A stretch of 64,000 nucleotides of DNA from positions 1-64,000 of the forward strand of contig NZ_CAJATU010000110.1 in NCBI RefSeq assembly GCF_903944925.1, written 5' to 3'. Source of the stretch: an uncultured Rhodopila sp. GTDB taxonomy: Bacteria; Pseudomonadota; Alphaproteobacteria; Acetobacterales; Acetobacteraceae. Below the pieces are notes generated by a model. The model searched no databases, was not told where the DNA came from, and saw nothing but the letters and a program-made list of their open reading frames with translations. The position numbers were made by a program, and so were the translations under genes. Below, one piece after another: positions 34,114-41,689 of this stretch (its first letter is position 1; every line of letters begins with the position of its first letter).

Positions 34114-35676
34114 ATGACAATCGAAGTAAAAATCCCCGACATCGGTGATTTCAAGGACGTCCCGATCGTCGAGATCATGGTGAAGCCGGGCGATACGGTG
34201 AAGCCGGAAGATGTGCTGCTTACACTGGAGTCCGACAAGGCGACGCTCGACGTGCCATCGCCGGCCGCCGGCACCGTGGCGTCCGTCAGCGTTGCCGTCG
34301 GCGACAAGGTCAGCGAGGGCAGCGTGATCCTGCTGCTCGATGCCGCCACCGCGGCGACGGCGCCGACGCCGCCGAAGACCAACATCTCGGCCCCGCCGGC
34401 CCCGGCCAGCGCACCCGCCGGGGTGGCGGAGGTGCGGGTGCCGGATATCGGCGACTTCAAGGACGTGCCGGTGATCGAGATCCTGGTGAAGCCGGGCGAC
34501 ACGGTGAAGCCGGAAGACCCGCTGGTGATGCTGGAATCCGACAAGGCGACGATGGACGTTCCCGCGCCGCTCGGCGGTGTCGTGCAGGACATTCGGATCA
34601 AGATCGGCGACAAGGTCTCGGAAGGGTCCGTGATCCTGCTGCTGACGACGGGGGCGCCGGTTGGGCTGGCAACGACGGCCGCGCCGCCGAACGCACCGCC
34701 GCCACCGGTGACGCCCGCTGCGGCCGCTCCGGTTGCCAGCGGCGGCATCGATGAGGCGGCGTTCCGGCTGGCCTATGCGGGTCCCGGGGCGCGCGCTTTG
34801 GCGCGGGAGCTTGGGGTCGATCTCGGCCGGGTCAAAGGCAGCGGCACCAAGGGACGCATCCTGAAGGAGGACGTGGCGGCGTTCGCGAAAGCGCCGCCTC
34901 CGCCTTCTCCCGCCGCGGCGCCTGCCGGCGGCGGCGTTGGGGTGGACCTGCTGCCCTGGCCGAAGGTGGATTTCGCCAAATTCGGGCCGATAGAGGTCAA
35001 GCCGCTGTCGCGGATCAAGAAGATCTCGGCGGCGAACCTGCACCGCAACTGGGTGATGATTCCGCACGTCACCAACCACGACGATGCCGACATTACGGAC
35101 CTGGAAAGCTTCCGGGTGCAACTGAACAAGGAGAACGAGAAAAGCGGGGCGCGCGTGTCGATGCTGGCCTTCATGATCAAGGCGGCCTGCGCGACGTTGA
35201 AGAAATTCCCGGAGTTCAATGCCTCGCTCGACGGCGACAACCTGATCCTGAAGAATTACTACCATATCGGTTTCGCCGCCGACACGCCGGCGGGGCTGGT
35301 GGTGCCGGTCATCCGTGATGCCGACACCAAGGGCGTCATCGCCATTGCCAAGGAAATGGGGGAACTCGCAAAGCTGGCTCGCGACGGCAAGCTGAAGCCG
35401 GACCAGATGCAGGGCGGGACGTTCACGATCTCCAGCCTCGGCGGGATTGGCGGGACGTATTTCACGCCGATCATCAATGCGCCCGAGGTCGCCATTCTGG
35501 GGGTGTGTCGTTCGGCGTGGCGGCAGGTGTCGGCGGACGGGAAGACTTCGGCGTGGCGGTTCATCCTGCCGCTGTCGCTGTCGTGGGATCACCGGGTGAT
35601 CGACGGCGCGGCGGCGGCCCGCTTTAACAGCCACTTCGCCGCGCTGCTGTCCGACATGCGCCGCGTGCTGATCTAG
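34114..35676 (+). CDS. aceF: Dihydrolipoamide acetyltransferase E2 with two lipoyl domains
   Basis: A 520-residue protein: lipoyl domain 1 (about 1-75, lipoyl lysine in ESDKATLDVPSP), an Ala/Pro linker, lipoyl domain 2 (about 108-182, ESDKATMDVPAP), another linker and a peripheral subunit-binding domain (AGPGARALARELGVDLGRVK). The catalytic domain ends SLSWDHRVIDGAAAARF with the HxxxDG motif. It transfers acetyl groups from lipoate to CoA and forms the complex core. It is in-operon between aceE and lpdA. Confidence 0.96.
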   Translation: MTIEVKIPDIGDFKDVPIVEIMVKPGDTVKPEDVLLTLESDKATLDVPSPAAGTVASVSVAVGDKVSEGSVILLLDAATAATAPTPPKTNISAPPAPASAPAGVAEVRVPDIGDFKDVPVIEILVKPGDTVKPEDPLVMLESDKATMDVPAPLGGVVQDIRIKIGDKVSEGSVILLLTTGAPVGLATTAAPPNAPPPPVTPAAAAPVASGGIDEAAFRLAYAGPGARALARELGVDLGRVKGSGTKGRILKEDVAAFAKAPPPPSPAAAPAGGGVGVDLLPWPKVDFAKFGPIEVKPLSRIKKISAANLHRNWVMIPHVTNHDDADITDLESFRVQLNKENEKSGARVSMLAFMIKAACATLKKFPEFNASLDGDNLILKNYYHIGFAADTPAGLVVPVIRDADTKGVIAIAKEMGELAKLARDGKLKPDQMQGGTFTISSLGGIGGTYFTPIINAPEVAILGVCRSAWRQVSADGKTSAWRFILPLSLSWDHRVIDGAAAARFNSHFAALLSDMRRVLI

Positions 35677-35691
35677 AGGGAGGGAACGGTC

Positions 35692-37782
35692 ATGGCGATC
35701 ATCAAAGTCGCGGTTCCCGACATCGGGGATTTCGCGGACGTGCCGGTCATCGAGGTGCTGGTCAAGCCGGGCGATACCATCCGTTCCGAACAGGCGCTGG
35801 TCACGCTGGAGTCGGACAAGGCCACTTTGGACGTGCCCTCGCCGGTCGATGGCGTGGTGACGGCCATTGGCGTTGCCGTTGGCGACAAGGTGTCCGAGGG
35901 CACGTTCCTGATGGACGTGGAGGCGGATGTCGCTCCCGCCGGGGTCGCGCCGCACCAGAAGGTGTCGGGCGATGCGCGCACCACCGCCAGCGGGGCGCCG
36001 CAGGCCGACTACGGCACAGCCGGCGTCTACGAGACGATCGACGTGCGGGTGCCGGATATCGGCGACTTCAAGGACGTGCCGGTGATCGAGGTGCTGGTCA
36101 AGGCCGGTGACACGGTCAAGGCCGAGGACCCGCTGGTCTCGCTGGAGTCCGACAAGGCCACGATGGATGTGCCGGCCCCCGTCGGCGGCACCATCGGCTC
36201 GGTCGCCATCAAGGTTGGCGACAAGGTGTCGGAGGGCAGCCTGATCCTGACGCTGTCCACCGGTGCTTCGACGGCTCCCCCGGCGGCGGCCCCAGCGGTG
36301 CCGGTGCCGGTCCCGAACGCGGCGGCGTACGGCGGCGACGCCGATATCGAGTGCGAGATGCTGGTGCTCGGCGCCGGGCCGGGCGGCTATTCGGCGGCGT
36401 TCCGTTCGGCGGACCTCGGCATGAAGACGGTGCTGGTGGAGCGCTATGCGGCCATCGGCGGCGTCTGCCTGAATGTCGGGTGCATTCCGTCGAAGGCGCT
36501 GCTGCATGTGGCCTCGGTGATCGACGAAGCGCGGTCGCTGGAGCATCACGGCATCAGCTTCGGGACGCCCGAGATCGATTTGGACAAGCTGCGCGGCTTC
36601 AAGGACGGCGTGGTCAGGAAACTGACCGGCGGGCTGGCGGGGATGGCGAAGGGGCGGCAGGTGGAGGTGGTGCGCGGTGTCGGCCGGTTCCTCGATCCGT
36701 ATCACCTGCTGGTGGAACTGACCGGCGGCGACGGACAGGACAGGACGGGCGAGACGAAAACGATCCGCTTCCAGAAGGCGATCATCGCCGCCGGGAGCCA
36801 GGCGGTGAAGCTGCCGTTCATGCCGGATGATCCTCGGGTGATCGATTCGACGGGGGCGCTGGCGCTGACGGCGATCCCGAAACGGATGCTGGTGATTGGC
36901 GGCGGGATCATCGGGCTGGAAATGGCGACGGTCTACTCGACGTTGGGTGCGCGGATCGATGTGGTGGAGATGCTCGATACGGTGATGGCGGGCGCGGACC
37001 GCGATCTGGTGAAGGTCTGGGAGAAGCGGAACGCGCCGCGGTTCGACCGGATGATGCTGAACACCAAGACGGTGTCGGCGAAGGCGACCGAGGCCGGCAT
37101 CGAGGTCGGGTTTGAGGGGGTGAACGCGCCGGCGGAGCCTCAGATTTACGACCTGGTGCTGGTGGCGGTCGGGCGCAGCGCCAATGGCCGGGCGATCGAT
37201 GCGGACAAGGCCGGCGTGGCGGTGACCGATCGCGGCCTGATCCCGGCCGATCGGCAGATGCGGACGAATGTCGGGCATATTTATGCGATCGGCGACATCA
37301 TCGGGCAGCCGATGCTGGCGCATAAGGCGGTGCACGAGGCGCATGTCGCAGCCGAGGCGGCGGCCGGGCGGAACAGTTACTTCGATGCGCGGCAGATACC
37401 GTCCGTCGCCTACACCGATCCGGAGGTCGCCTGGGCGGGGCTGACGGAGCAGCAGTGTAAGGCGCAGGGGGTGAAATACGCTAAGGCGGTGTTCCCGTGG
37501 GCGGCGTCGGGGCGGGCGATCGCCAACGGGCGGGACGAAGGATTTACGAAACTGCTGTTCGATGAGACGACGCATCGGTGCATCGGTGGCGGGATCGTCG
37601 GGACCCATGCGGGGGATCTGATCAGCGAGGTGTGCCTGGCGGTGGAGATGGGGTGCGACGCGGCGGATATCGGCAAGACGATCCACCCGCACCCGACCTT
37701 GGGCGAGTCGATCGGCATGACGGCGGAGGTGTTCGAGGGGGTTTGCACTGATGTGCCGCCGCCGAAGCGGAAGAAGCATTGA
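35692..37782 (+). CDS. lpdA: Dihydrolipoyl dehydrogenase E3 with two N-terminal lipoyl domains
   Basis: A 696-residue protein, about 220 longer than a plain E3. Two lipoyl domains (lysines in ESDKATLDVPSP and ESDKATMDVPAP) precede the flavoprotein part. The FAD motif is LVLGAGPGGYSAAFRSADLG. The redox cysteines (about 259 and 264) are in GGVCLNVGCIPSKALLH. The NAD-binding loop is VIGGGIIGLEMA, and the C-terminal active-site base is in TIHPHPTLGESIGM. It reoxidises dihydrolipoate. The second lipoyl domain is nearly identical in DNA to that of aceF. Confidence 0.95.
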   Translation: MAIIKVAVPDIGDFADVPVIEVLVKPGDTIRSEQALVTLESDKATLDVPSPVDGVVTAIGVAVGDKVSEGTFLMDVEADVAPAGVAPHQKVSGDARTTASGAPQADYGTAGVYETIDVRVPDIGDFKDVPVIEVLVKAGDTVKAEDPLVSLESDKATMDVPAPVGGTIGSVAIKVGDKVSEGSLILTLSTGASTAPPAAAPAVPVPVPNAAAYGGDADIECEMLVLGAGPGGYSAAFRSADLGMKTVLVERYAAIGGVCLNVGCIPSKALLHVASVIDEARSLEHHGISFGTPEIDLDKLRGFKDGVVRKLTGGLAGMAKGRQVEVVRGVGRFLDPYHLLVELTGGDGQDRTGETKTIRFQKAIIAAGSQAVKLPFMPDDPRVIDSTGALALTAIPKRMLVIGGGIIGLEMATVYSTLGARIDVVEMLDTVMAGADRDLVKVWEKRNAPRFDRMMLNTKTVSAKATEAGIEVGFEGVNAPAEPQIYDLVLVAVGRSANGRAIDADKAGVAVTDRGLIPADRQMRTNVGHIYAIGDIIGQPMLAHKAVHEAHVAAEAAAGRNSYFDARQIPSVAYTDPEVAWAGLTEQQCKAQGVKYAKAVFPWAASGRAIANGRDEGFTKLLFDETTHRCIGGGIVGTHAGDLISEVCLAVEMGCDAADIGKTIHPHPTLGESIGMTAEVFEGVCTDVPPPKRKKH

Positions 37783-37858
37783 ACGGTTGGCGGCGGCTTG
37801 TTCTGGACACCGGTCGATGTGCACAATACAGCAGGTGCGCGCATCGGAGGTGCGGCAC

Positions 37859-38302
37859 ATGGGCGATACGGCGTTCCTCTCCGTCAGGCTGCCGCAGGCT
37901 TTGCGAAACCGGATCAAAGCCGTCGCGGCGCAGCGCGGTGAACCGGTTCAGGATCTCGTCGGCGGCCTGATCGAGCGCTTCCTTGAGGAAGCCGAACGGC
38001 AGCCGCCGCGGCTTGCGGACATCCTGCAAACCTTGCGGGCGATTGAAGCACCGTTGCGCGCCGGGGGTGTCGCCGCGCTTTGGGTGTTCGGCTCCGCCGC
38101 CCGCGGCGATGCCCGTCCGGACAGCGATATCGATCTGGCAGTTGATTTCACGCCGGGCGCCGAACCATCGCTGTTCGGGATCGTGCGCCTCAAGGAGGAC
38201 ATCGAGGCAGCGCTCGGCCGCAAGGTGGACATTGCCGAGCGGTCCGCCATGACCCCCCGGGTGGCAGCCACCGCGGAACGTGATCTCGTCCGCGTGTTCT
38301 GA
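37859..38302 (+). CDS. RHH-MntA fusion: nucleotidyltransferase antitoxin with DNA-binding N-terminus
   Basis: 147 residues. The first 45 (FLSVRLPQALRNRIKAVAAQ then RGEPVQDLVGGLIERFLEEA) form a ribbon-helix-helix. The rest is a minimal nucleotidyltransferase with GSAARGDARPDSDIDLAVDF (GS-x-GxxR and DxD catalytic motifs). MntA proteins neutralise HepT by AMPylating its active-site tyrosine; the fused RHH would add autoregulation. GGAGG precedes the ATG at 37859. Its stop overlaps the HepT start (TGATG). Confidence 0.82.
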   Translation: MGDTAFLSVRLPQALRNRIKAVAAQRGEPVQDLVGGLIERFLEEAERQPPRLADILQTLRAIEAPLRAGGVAALWVFGSAARGDARPDSDIDLAVDFTPGAEPSLFGIVRLKEDIEAALGRKVDIAERSAMTPRVAATAERDLVRVF

Positions 38303-38680
38303 TGGTCAGGGACGTGCAGGACCGCCTGAGGGACATTCGGGAGGCGGCAACCGATTTGGTGGATTTCGTCAAGGACATGGAGACGGCGGCGTTTCAGGCT
38401 TTGCCGCACGCCGATCGGATGGGCTACCGGGCGGTCAAGAACGCGCTGATCGAACTCGGCGAGGCAGCCAAGGCGATACCGGACGATGTCAGGGCACGAT
38501 ATCCCGATGTGGATTGGAAGGGGTTCGCCGGCCTGCGGGACATGATTGCGCACCGGTATTTCGGCGTCGATACGCCACGGCTGCTGCCGACCGGGGCTGC
38601 TGGCGGCGGTGGAGAAGGAACTCGGTCTCCTCCAAGGCGAGACCAAAGACGATGAGCCCAGGCCAGCGAAGCCATCCTGA
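38302..38680 (+). pseudogene. HepT-like HEPN ribonuclease, frameshifted near its C-terminus
   Basis: The first 97 codons encode a DUF86/HepT protein with the RNase motif R-x4-H-x-Y (RDMIAHRYF). After FGVDTPRLLPT the zero frame becomes glycine-rich and ends at 38655. The plus-one frame gives GLLAAVEKELGLLQGETK followed by DDEPRPAKPS and a TGA at 38678-38680, which is the expected last helix. A small deletion that also shifted frame near 38590-38605 is the simplest explanation. The catalytic residues remain, so residual activity cannot be excluded. Confidence 0.75.
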
Positions 38681-38762
38681 TCCGTGTGGTAACCGCGAAT
38701 TCGGAGACGGAGGCCGCTACAGGTTCCACCTACTGGCACAACACAGCGTCTGTGCTATTCAC

Positions 38763-39143
38763 CTAAGCTTGATTTTGCTGCACCGCAGGCACTGGCACTG
38801 CACCATACGCCCCTGCGGCCAATCCCATGGTGAAGGTATGGTATCGAACGAGGAGCTGATTGCCGTTCTTAGCAACGACCTGACCATAAGAATTCCCGGA
38901 TGGGGTGCAAATGAAGTCTCCGATGGCCTTGTCACGCCGTCTTGCCTCAAGCACCAGCCTTTCGGCACGTGCCGCGTCCTATGCCTGAGCCGTTGCCTCG
39001 GCAGCACGAGCCTTTGCCTCCGCAGCGCGGGGCAGGATCGTAAGGCGCTCATCCGGCGCAACGCCGCGGCGCGATAACTCGGTCGCAACCTGCCCTGCCT
39101 TGCTTTCGATGAACTGAGGTGAGGATTGCCTTTCCCTAAATGC
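38763..39143 (-). pseudogene. Decayed hypothetical gene with in-frame TAG
   Basis: One minus-strand frame reads coding-like sequence from about 39143 (FRERQSSPQFIESKAGQVAT) through AEAKARAAEATAQA. It hits TAG at 38979-38981 and continues in the same frame as ARAERLVLEARRRDKAIGDF, then ICTPSGNSYGQVVAKNGNQL, to a stop at 38763. Family not recognised; the central part is alanine-rich and helical. No intact start is visible. The rest of 38681-39296 holds no gene. Confidence 0.5.
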
Positions 39144-39296
39144 ATTGTGGCAAAAAGGGTGGCGCTAGCGTTAGCCGGAGAGAAGCGGGGCGCCATTGCA
39201 TCAAATGCGCGATAATTTACATTGTAATACACGTCAAGGTTGAATTATGAGCAATCGTCGATTAGAGTTCACCCATCGTCCATGGAGTAGAACCGA

Positions 39297-39752
39297 TTGA
39301 CGTCCGAACGGCCCGCATCCGATCCAACCGTTGAGCCAAGCGACGGCATCGGCCGGGCCGCCCCGATCGCTCGCACCGCCGAGAAATCCGACTTTCTGGC
39401 ACGGGGCAGGTATCCGCTGACCGATGACGAAATTCACTCACGCGCCAACGTTCGCCACCTCATGGCCCGCTCCGATGCCCTTGATGACCTGCAAATCCGG
39501 TTCCATCGGCTTCAGACGGACTACTTCGAGATCAGCAGAGAGCTGTCGGTCGTTCGAACAAAGTCCGAACGCAACGCGGTCTACGATAACTTCATCACGT
39601 TTTGCAATTCGGCCGGTTTCGCCGTCACGGGTTATGCGGTTAGCTTCCTGACAGTGACCGGAGCAGACAGGACGCTTCCGGCCATATGGACGGCGTTCGG
39701 CCTGCTCATCGCGGGGGGATCGCTTTGGGCACAAATCAGGGGGCGCCAATAG
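39297..39752 (+). CDS. Small membrane protein with coiled coil (unrecognised pair, gene 1)
   Basis: 151 residues. A charged N-terminal half has a helical segment likely to coil (DDLQIRFHRLQTDYFEISRE), then two hydrophobic helices (FITFCNSAGFAVTGYAVSFL and LPAIWTAFGLLIAGGSLWA) with a short basic tail, so it is a two-helix inner-membrane protein. The start is TTG at 39297, selected because GGAG lies nine bases upstream. The next gene starts directly after its stop. The two-helix plus coiled-coil layout is reminiscent of SLATT-type membrane effectors, but I do not claim membership. Confidence 0.65.
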   Translation: MTSERPASDPTVEPSDGIGRAAPIARTAEKSDFLARGRYPLTDDEIHSRANVRHLMARSDALDDLQIRFHRLQTDYFEISRELSVVRTKSERNAVYDNFITFCNSAGFAVTGYAVSFLTVTGADRTLPAIWTAFGLLIAGGSLWAQIRGRQ

Positions 39753-40142
39753 ATGCTCATGTTGATCCGGGACATACGGGATGCGGGTGACCACGACCGC
39801 GAACGTGTGGTCTTGCAGGCCAAGACCGACCTCGAGGCCGGTGCGTATGTACTCATCGCGGCAAGGTCAGCGGCGTCGGGCAAGGCACTCGGCGGCCCGG
39901 TTCCCTTCTGCTTCTGGTTTCCGGACACGGTTGTCCGCGCTGGCGATTTGCTCGTCCTGTATTCCAAGCCCGGAGTCACGACGCAGAAGGATAATGCGGC
40001 GGGTGGTGCTTCGCACTTCTTTTACTGGGGATTGGAAGCTCCGATTTGGCACGCTGACAATCTGCGCCCCGTCCTGATCGAGGCCGCGCAATGGCAGGCG
40101 CTGGCAAAGACCACCGCCGCGCTGGAGCATCACGAGCCCTGA
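39753..40142 (+). CDS. Soluble hypothetical protein (unrecognised pair, gene 2)
   Basis: 129 residues. A beta-rich protein with conspicuous aromatic motifs: FCFWFPDTVVRAGDLLVLYS (WFPD...GDLVVLY pattern) and SHFFYWGLEAPIW. No signal peptide or enzyme motif is recognised. The ATG abuts the stop of the membrane gene, so the two are co-translated and probably work together. It is convergent with trpE, nine bases apart. Confidence 0.68.
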   Translation: MLMLIRDIRDAGDHDRERVVLQAKTDLEAGAYVLIAARSAASGKALGGPVPFCFWFPDTVVRAGDLLVLYSKPGVTTQKDNAAGGASHFFYWGLEAPIWHADNLRPVLIEAAQWQALAKTTAALEHHEP

Positions 40143-40151
40143 GTCGGACGT

Positions 40152-41681
40152 CTACCCCCCGCTGTTCCCGCCGGCCTTCCCGGCCGCGAACCGCACCGCC
40201 TCCTCCGCCGCGCGCACCAGCGCCCGGGCCTTCTGCCGCGTCTCCTCGTATTCCGACTCCGCCACCGAATCCGCGACGATCCCCGCCCCGGCCTGGACAT
40301 ACATCACGCCGTCCTTGACCAGCGCCGTGCGCAGCCCGATGCACGTATCCATGGTCCCGTTCGCCGCAAAGTACCCGATGCAGCCGGCGTAGATGCCGCG
40401 CCGATCGGGTTCGAGTTCCTCGATGATTTCCATCGCCCGCACCTTCGGCGCGCCCGACAGCGTCCCTGCCGGGAACCCCGCCGCCAGCGCGTCCAGCGCA
40501 TCCAGCCCGTCGCGCAGCTTGCCCTCGACGTTGGAGGAAATATGCATCACGTGGCTGAACCGCTCGACCACGAAGCTCTCGGTCACCTTCACCGAGCCGA
40601 CCTCGGACACCCGGCCGACATCGTTGCGGCCGAGGTCGATCAGCATCAGGTGCTCCGCCCGCTCCTTCGGGTCCGCCAGCAGCTCGACCTCCAGCGCCTG
40701 GTCCTCCTCCCGCGTCGCGCCGCGCTTTCGGGTCCCCGCCAGCGGCCGGATCGTCACCGTGCCGTCGCGCAGCCGCACCAGCACCTCCGGCGAGGAACCG
40801 ACGATCGAGAACCCGCCAAAATCGAGGAAGAACAGGAACGGGGCGGGATTGATCCGCCGCAGCGCGCGATACAGCGACAGCGGCGGCAGCGCGAACGGCA
40901 CGGAAAACCGCTGCGACAAGACGATCTGGAAGGCGTCCCCGGCGGCGATGTATTCCTTGCACCGCGCCACGCCGGCGATGAAGGTCTCCTTCGACATGTT
41001 CGACCCCGGCGCCGGCGGGTCGGGCAGCATCACCGGCGGCGGCTGGAAGGGCAGGGGGCGCTCCAGCGCCGCCTCCGCCGCGGTCAGCCGCTGATCGGCC
41101 CGCAGCCAGGCCCGCTCGACCGAGACATCCCCGGCCGGATAGGCCGGGGTCACCAGGGTCAGCTCGTCGTTGACGTTGTCGAAGATGGCGAACAGGGTGG
41201 GGCGCACCATGATCCCCTCCGGCACGCCGATGGTGTCGACATTTTTCTCGGGCAGCGCCTCCATCTGCCGGACCATGTCGTAACCCAGGTAGCCCACCAG
41301 CCCGCCCGACATCGGCGGCAGGTGCGGCGGCACCTCCAGTTGCGTCTCCTCGACCAGCGCCCGCAGGCTGTCCAGGGGGGAGCGCGCCTCCTCTACAAAC
41401 GCATGCGGCGCCGACAAAGCGTGCCGGTTGACCGCGGCGACGCCGTTGCGGCAGCGCCAGATCAGGTCGGGGTTCATGCCGATGACGGAGTAGCGTCCGC
41501 GCGCCGCGCCGCCCTCGACGCTTTCCAGCAGGAAGGAGTTCGGCAGGCCGTTCGCCAGCTTGAGGAACGCCGCGACGGGAGTTTCCAGATCCGCCACGGT
41601 CTTGCGCCACACCAGGCTGCCGCGCCCTGCTTCATAGGCCAGGCGGAAAGCGGCGAAACCGGGTGTTACGGATACGTTCAT
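40152..41681 (-). CDS. trpE: Anthranilate synthase component I
   Basis: A 509-residue protein with the chorismate-binding core: FLFFLDFGGFSIVGSSPEVL, TIRPLAGTRKRGATREEDQA, ELLADPKERAEHLMLIDLGR-N-DVGRV, FPAGTLSGAPKVRAMEIIEE and the C-terminal QAGAGIVADSVAESEYEET. It makes anthranilate from chorismate with TrpG. The N-terminal LLESVEGGAARGRYSVIG contains the L-E-S tryptophan-feedback motif. It lies eight bases after ppiD. No trpG, trpD or trpC follows; the downstream side is occupied by convergent accessory genes. Confidence 0.95.
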   Translation of the reverse strand: MNVSVTPGFAAFRLAYEAGRGSLVWRKTVADLETPVAAFLKLANGLPNSFLLESVEGGAARGRYSVIGMNPDLIWRCRNGVAAVNRHALSAPHAFVEEARSPLDSLRALVEETQLEVPPHLPPMSGGLVGYLGYDMVRQMEALPEKNVDTIGVPEGIMVRPTLFAIFDNVNDELTLVTPAYPAGDVSVERAWLRADQRLTAAEAALERPLPFQPPPVMLPDPPAPGSNMSKETFIAGVARCKEYIAAGDAFQIVLSQRFSVPFALPPLSLYRALRRINPAPFLFFLDFGGFSIVGSSPEVLVRLRDGTVTIRPLAGTRKRGATREEDQALEVELLADPKERAEHLMLIDLGRNDVGRVSEVGSVKVTESFVVERFSHVMHISSNVEGKLRDGLDALDALAAGFPAGTLSGAPKVRAMEIIEELEPDRRGIYAGCIGYFAANGTMDTCIGLRTALVKDGVMYVQAGAGIVADSVAESEYEETRQKARALVRAAEEAVRFAAGKAGGNSGG

Positions 41682-41689
41682 GACTCTCT

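Noticed and set aside
34111-37917. A 1268-codon open frame antisense to aceF and lpdA
   Set aside because: It is the reverse-strand shadow of two well-supported genes in very GC-rich DNA; its product is Arg/His/Asp-rich with no recognisable domain and no ribosome site.
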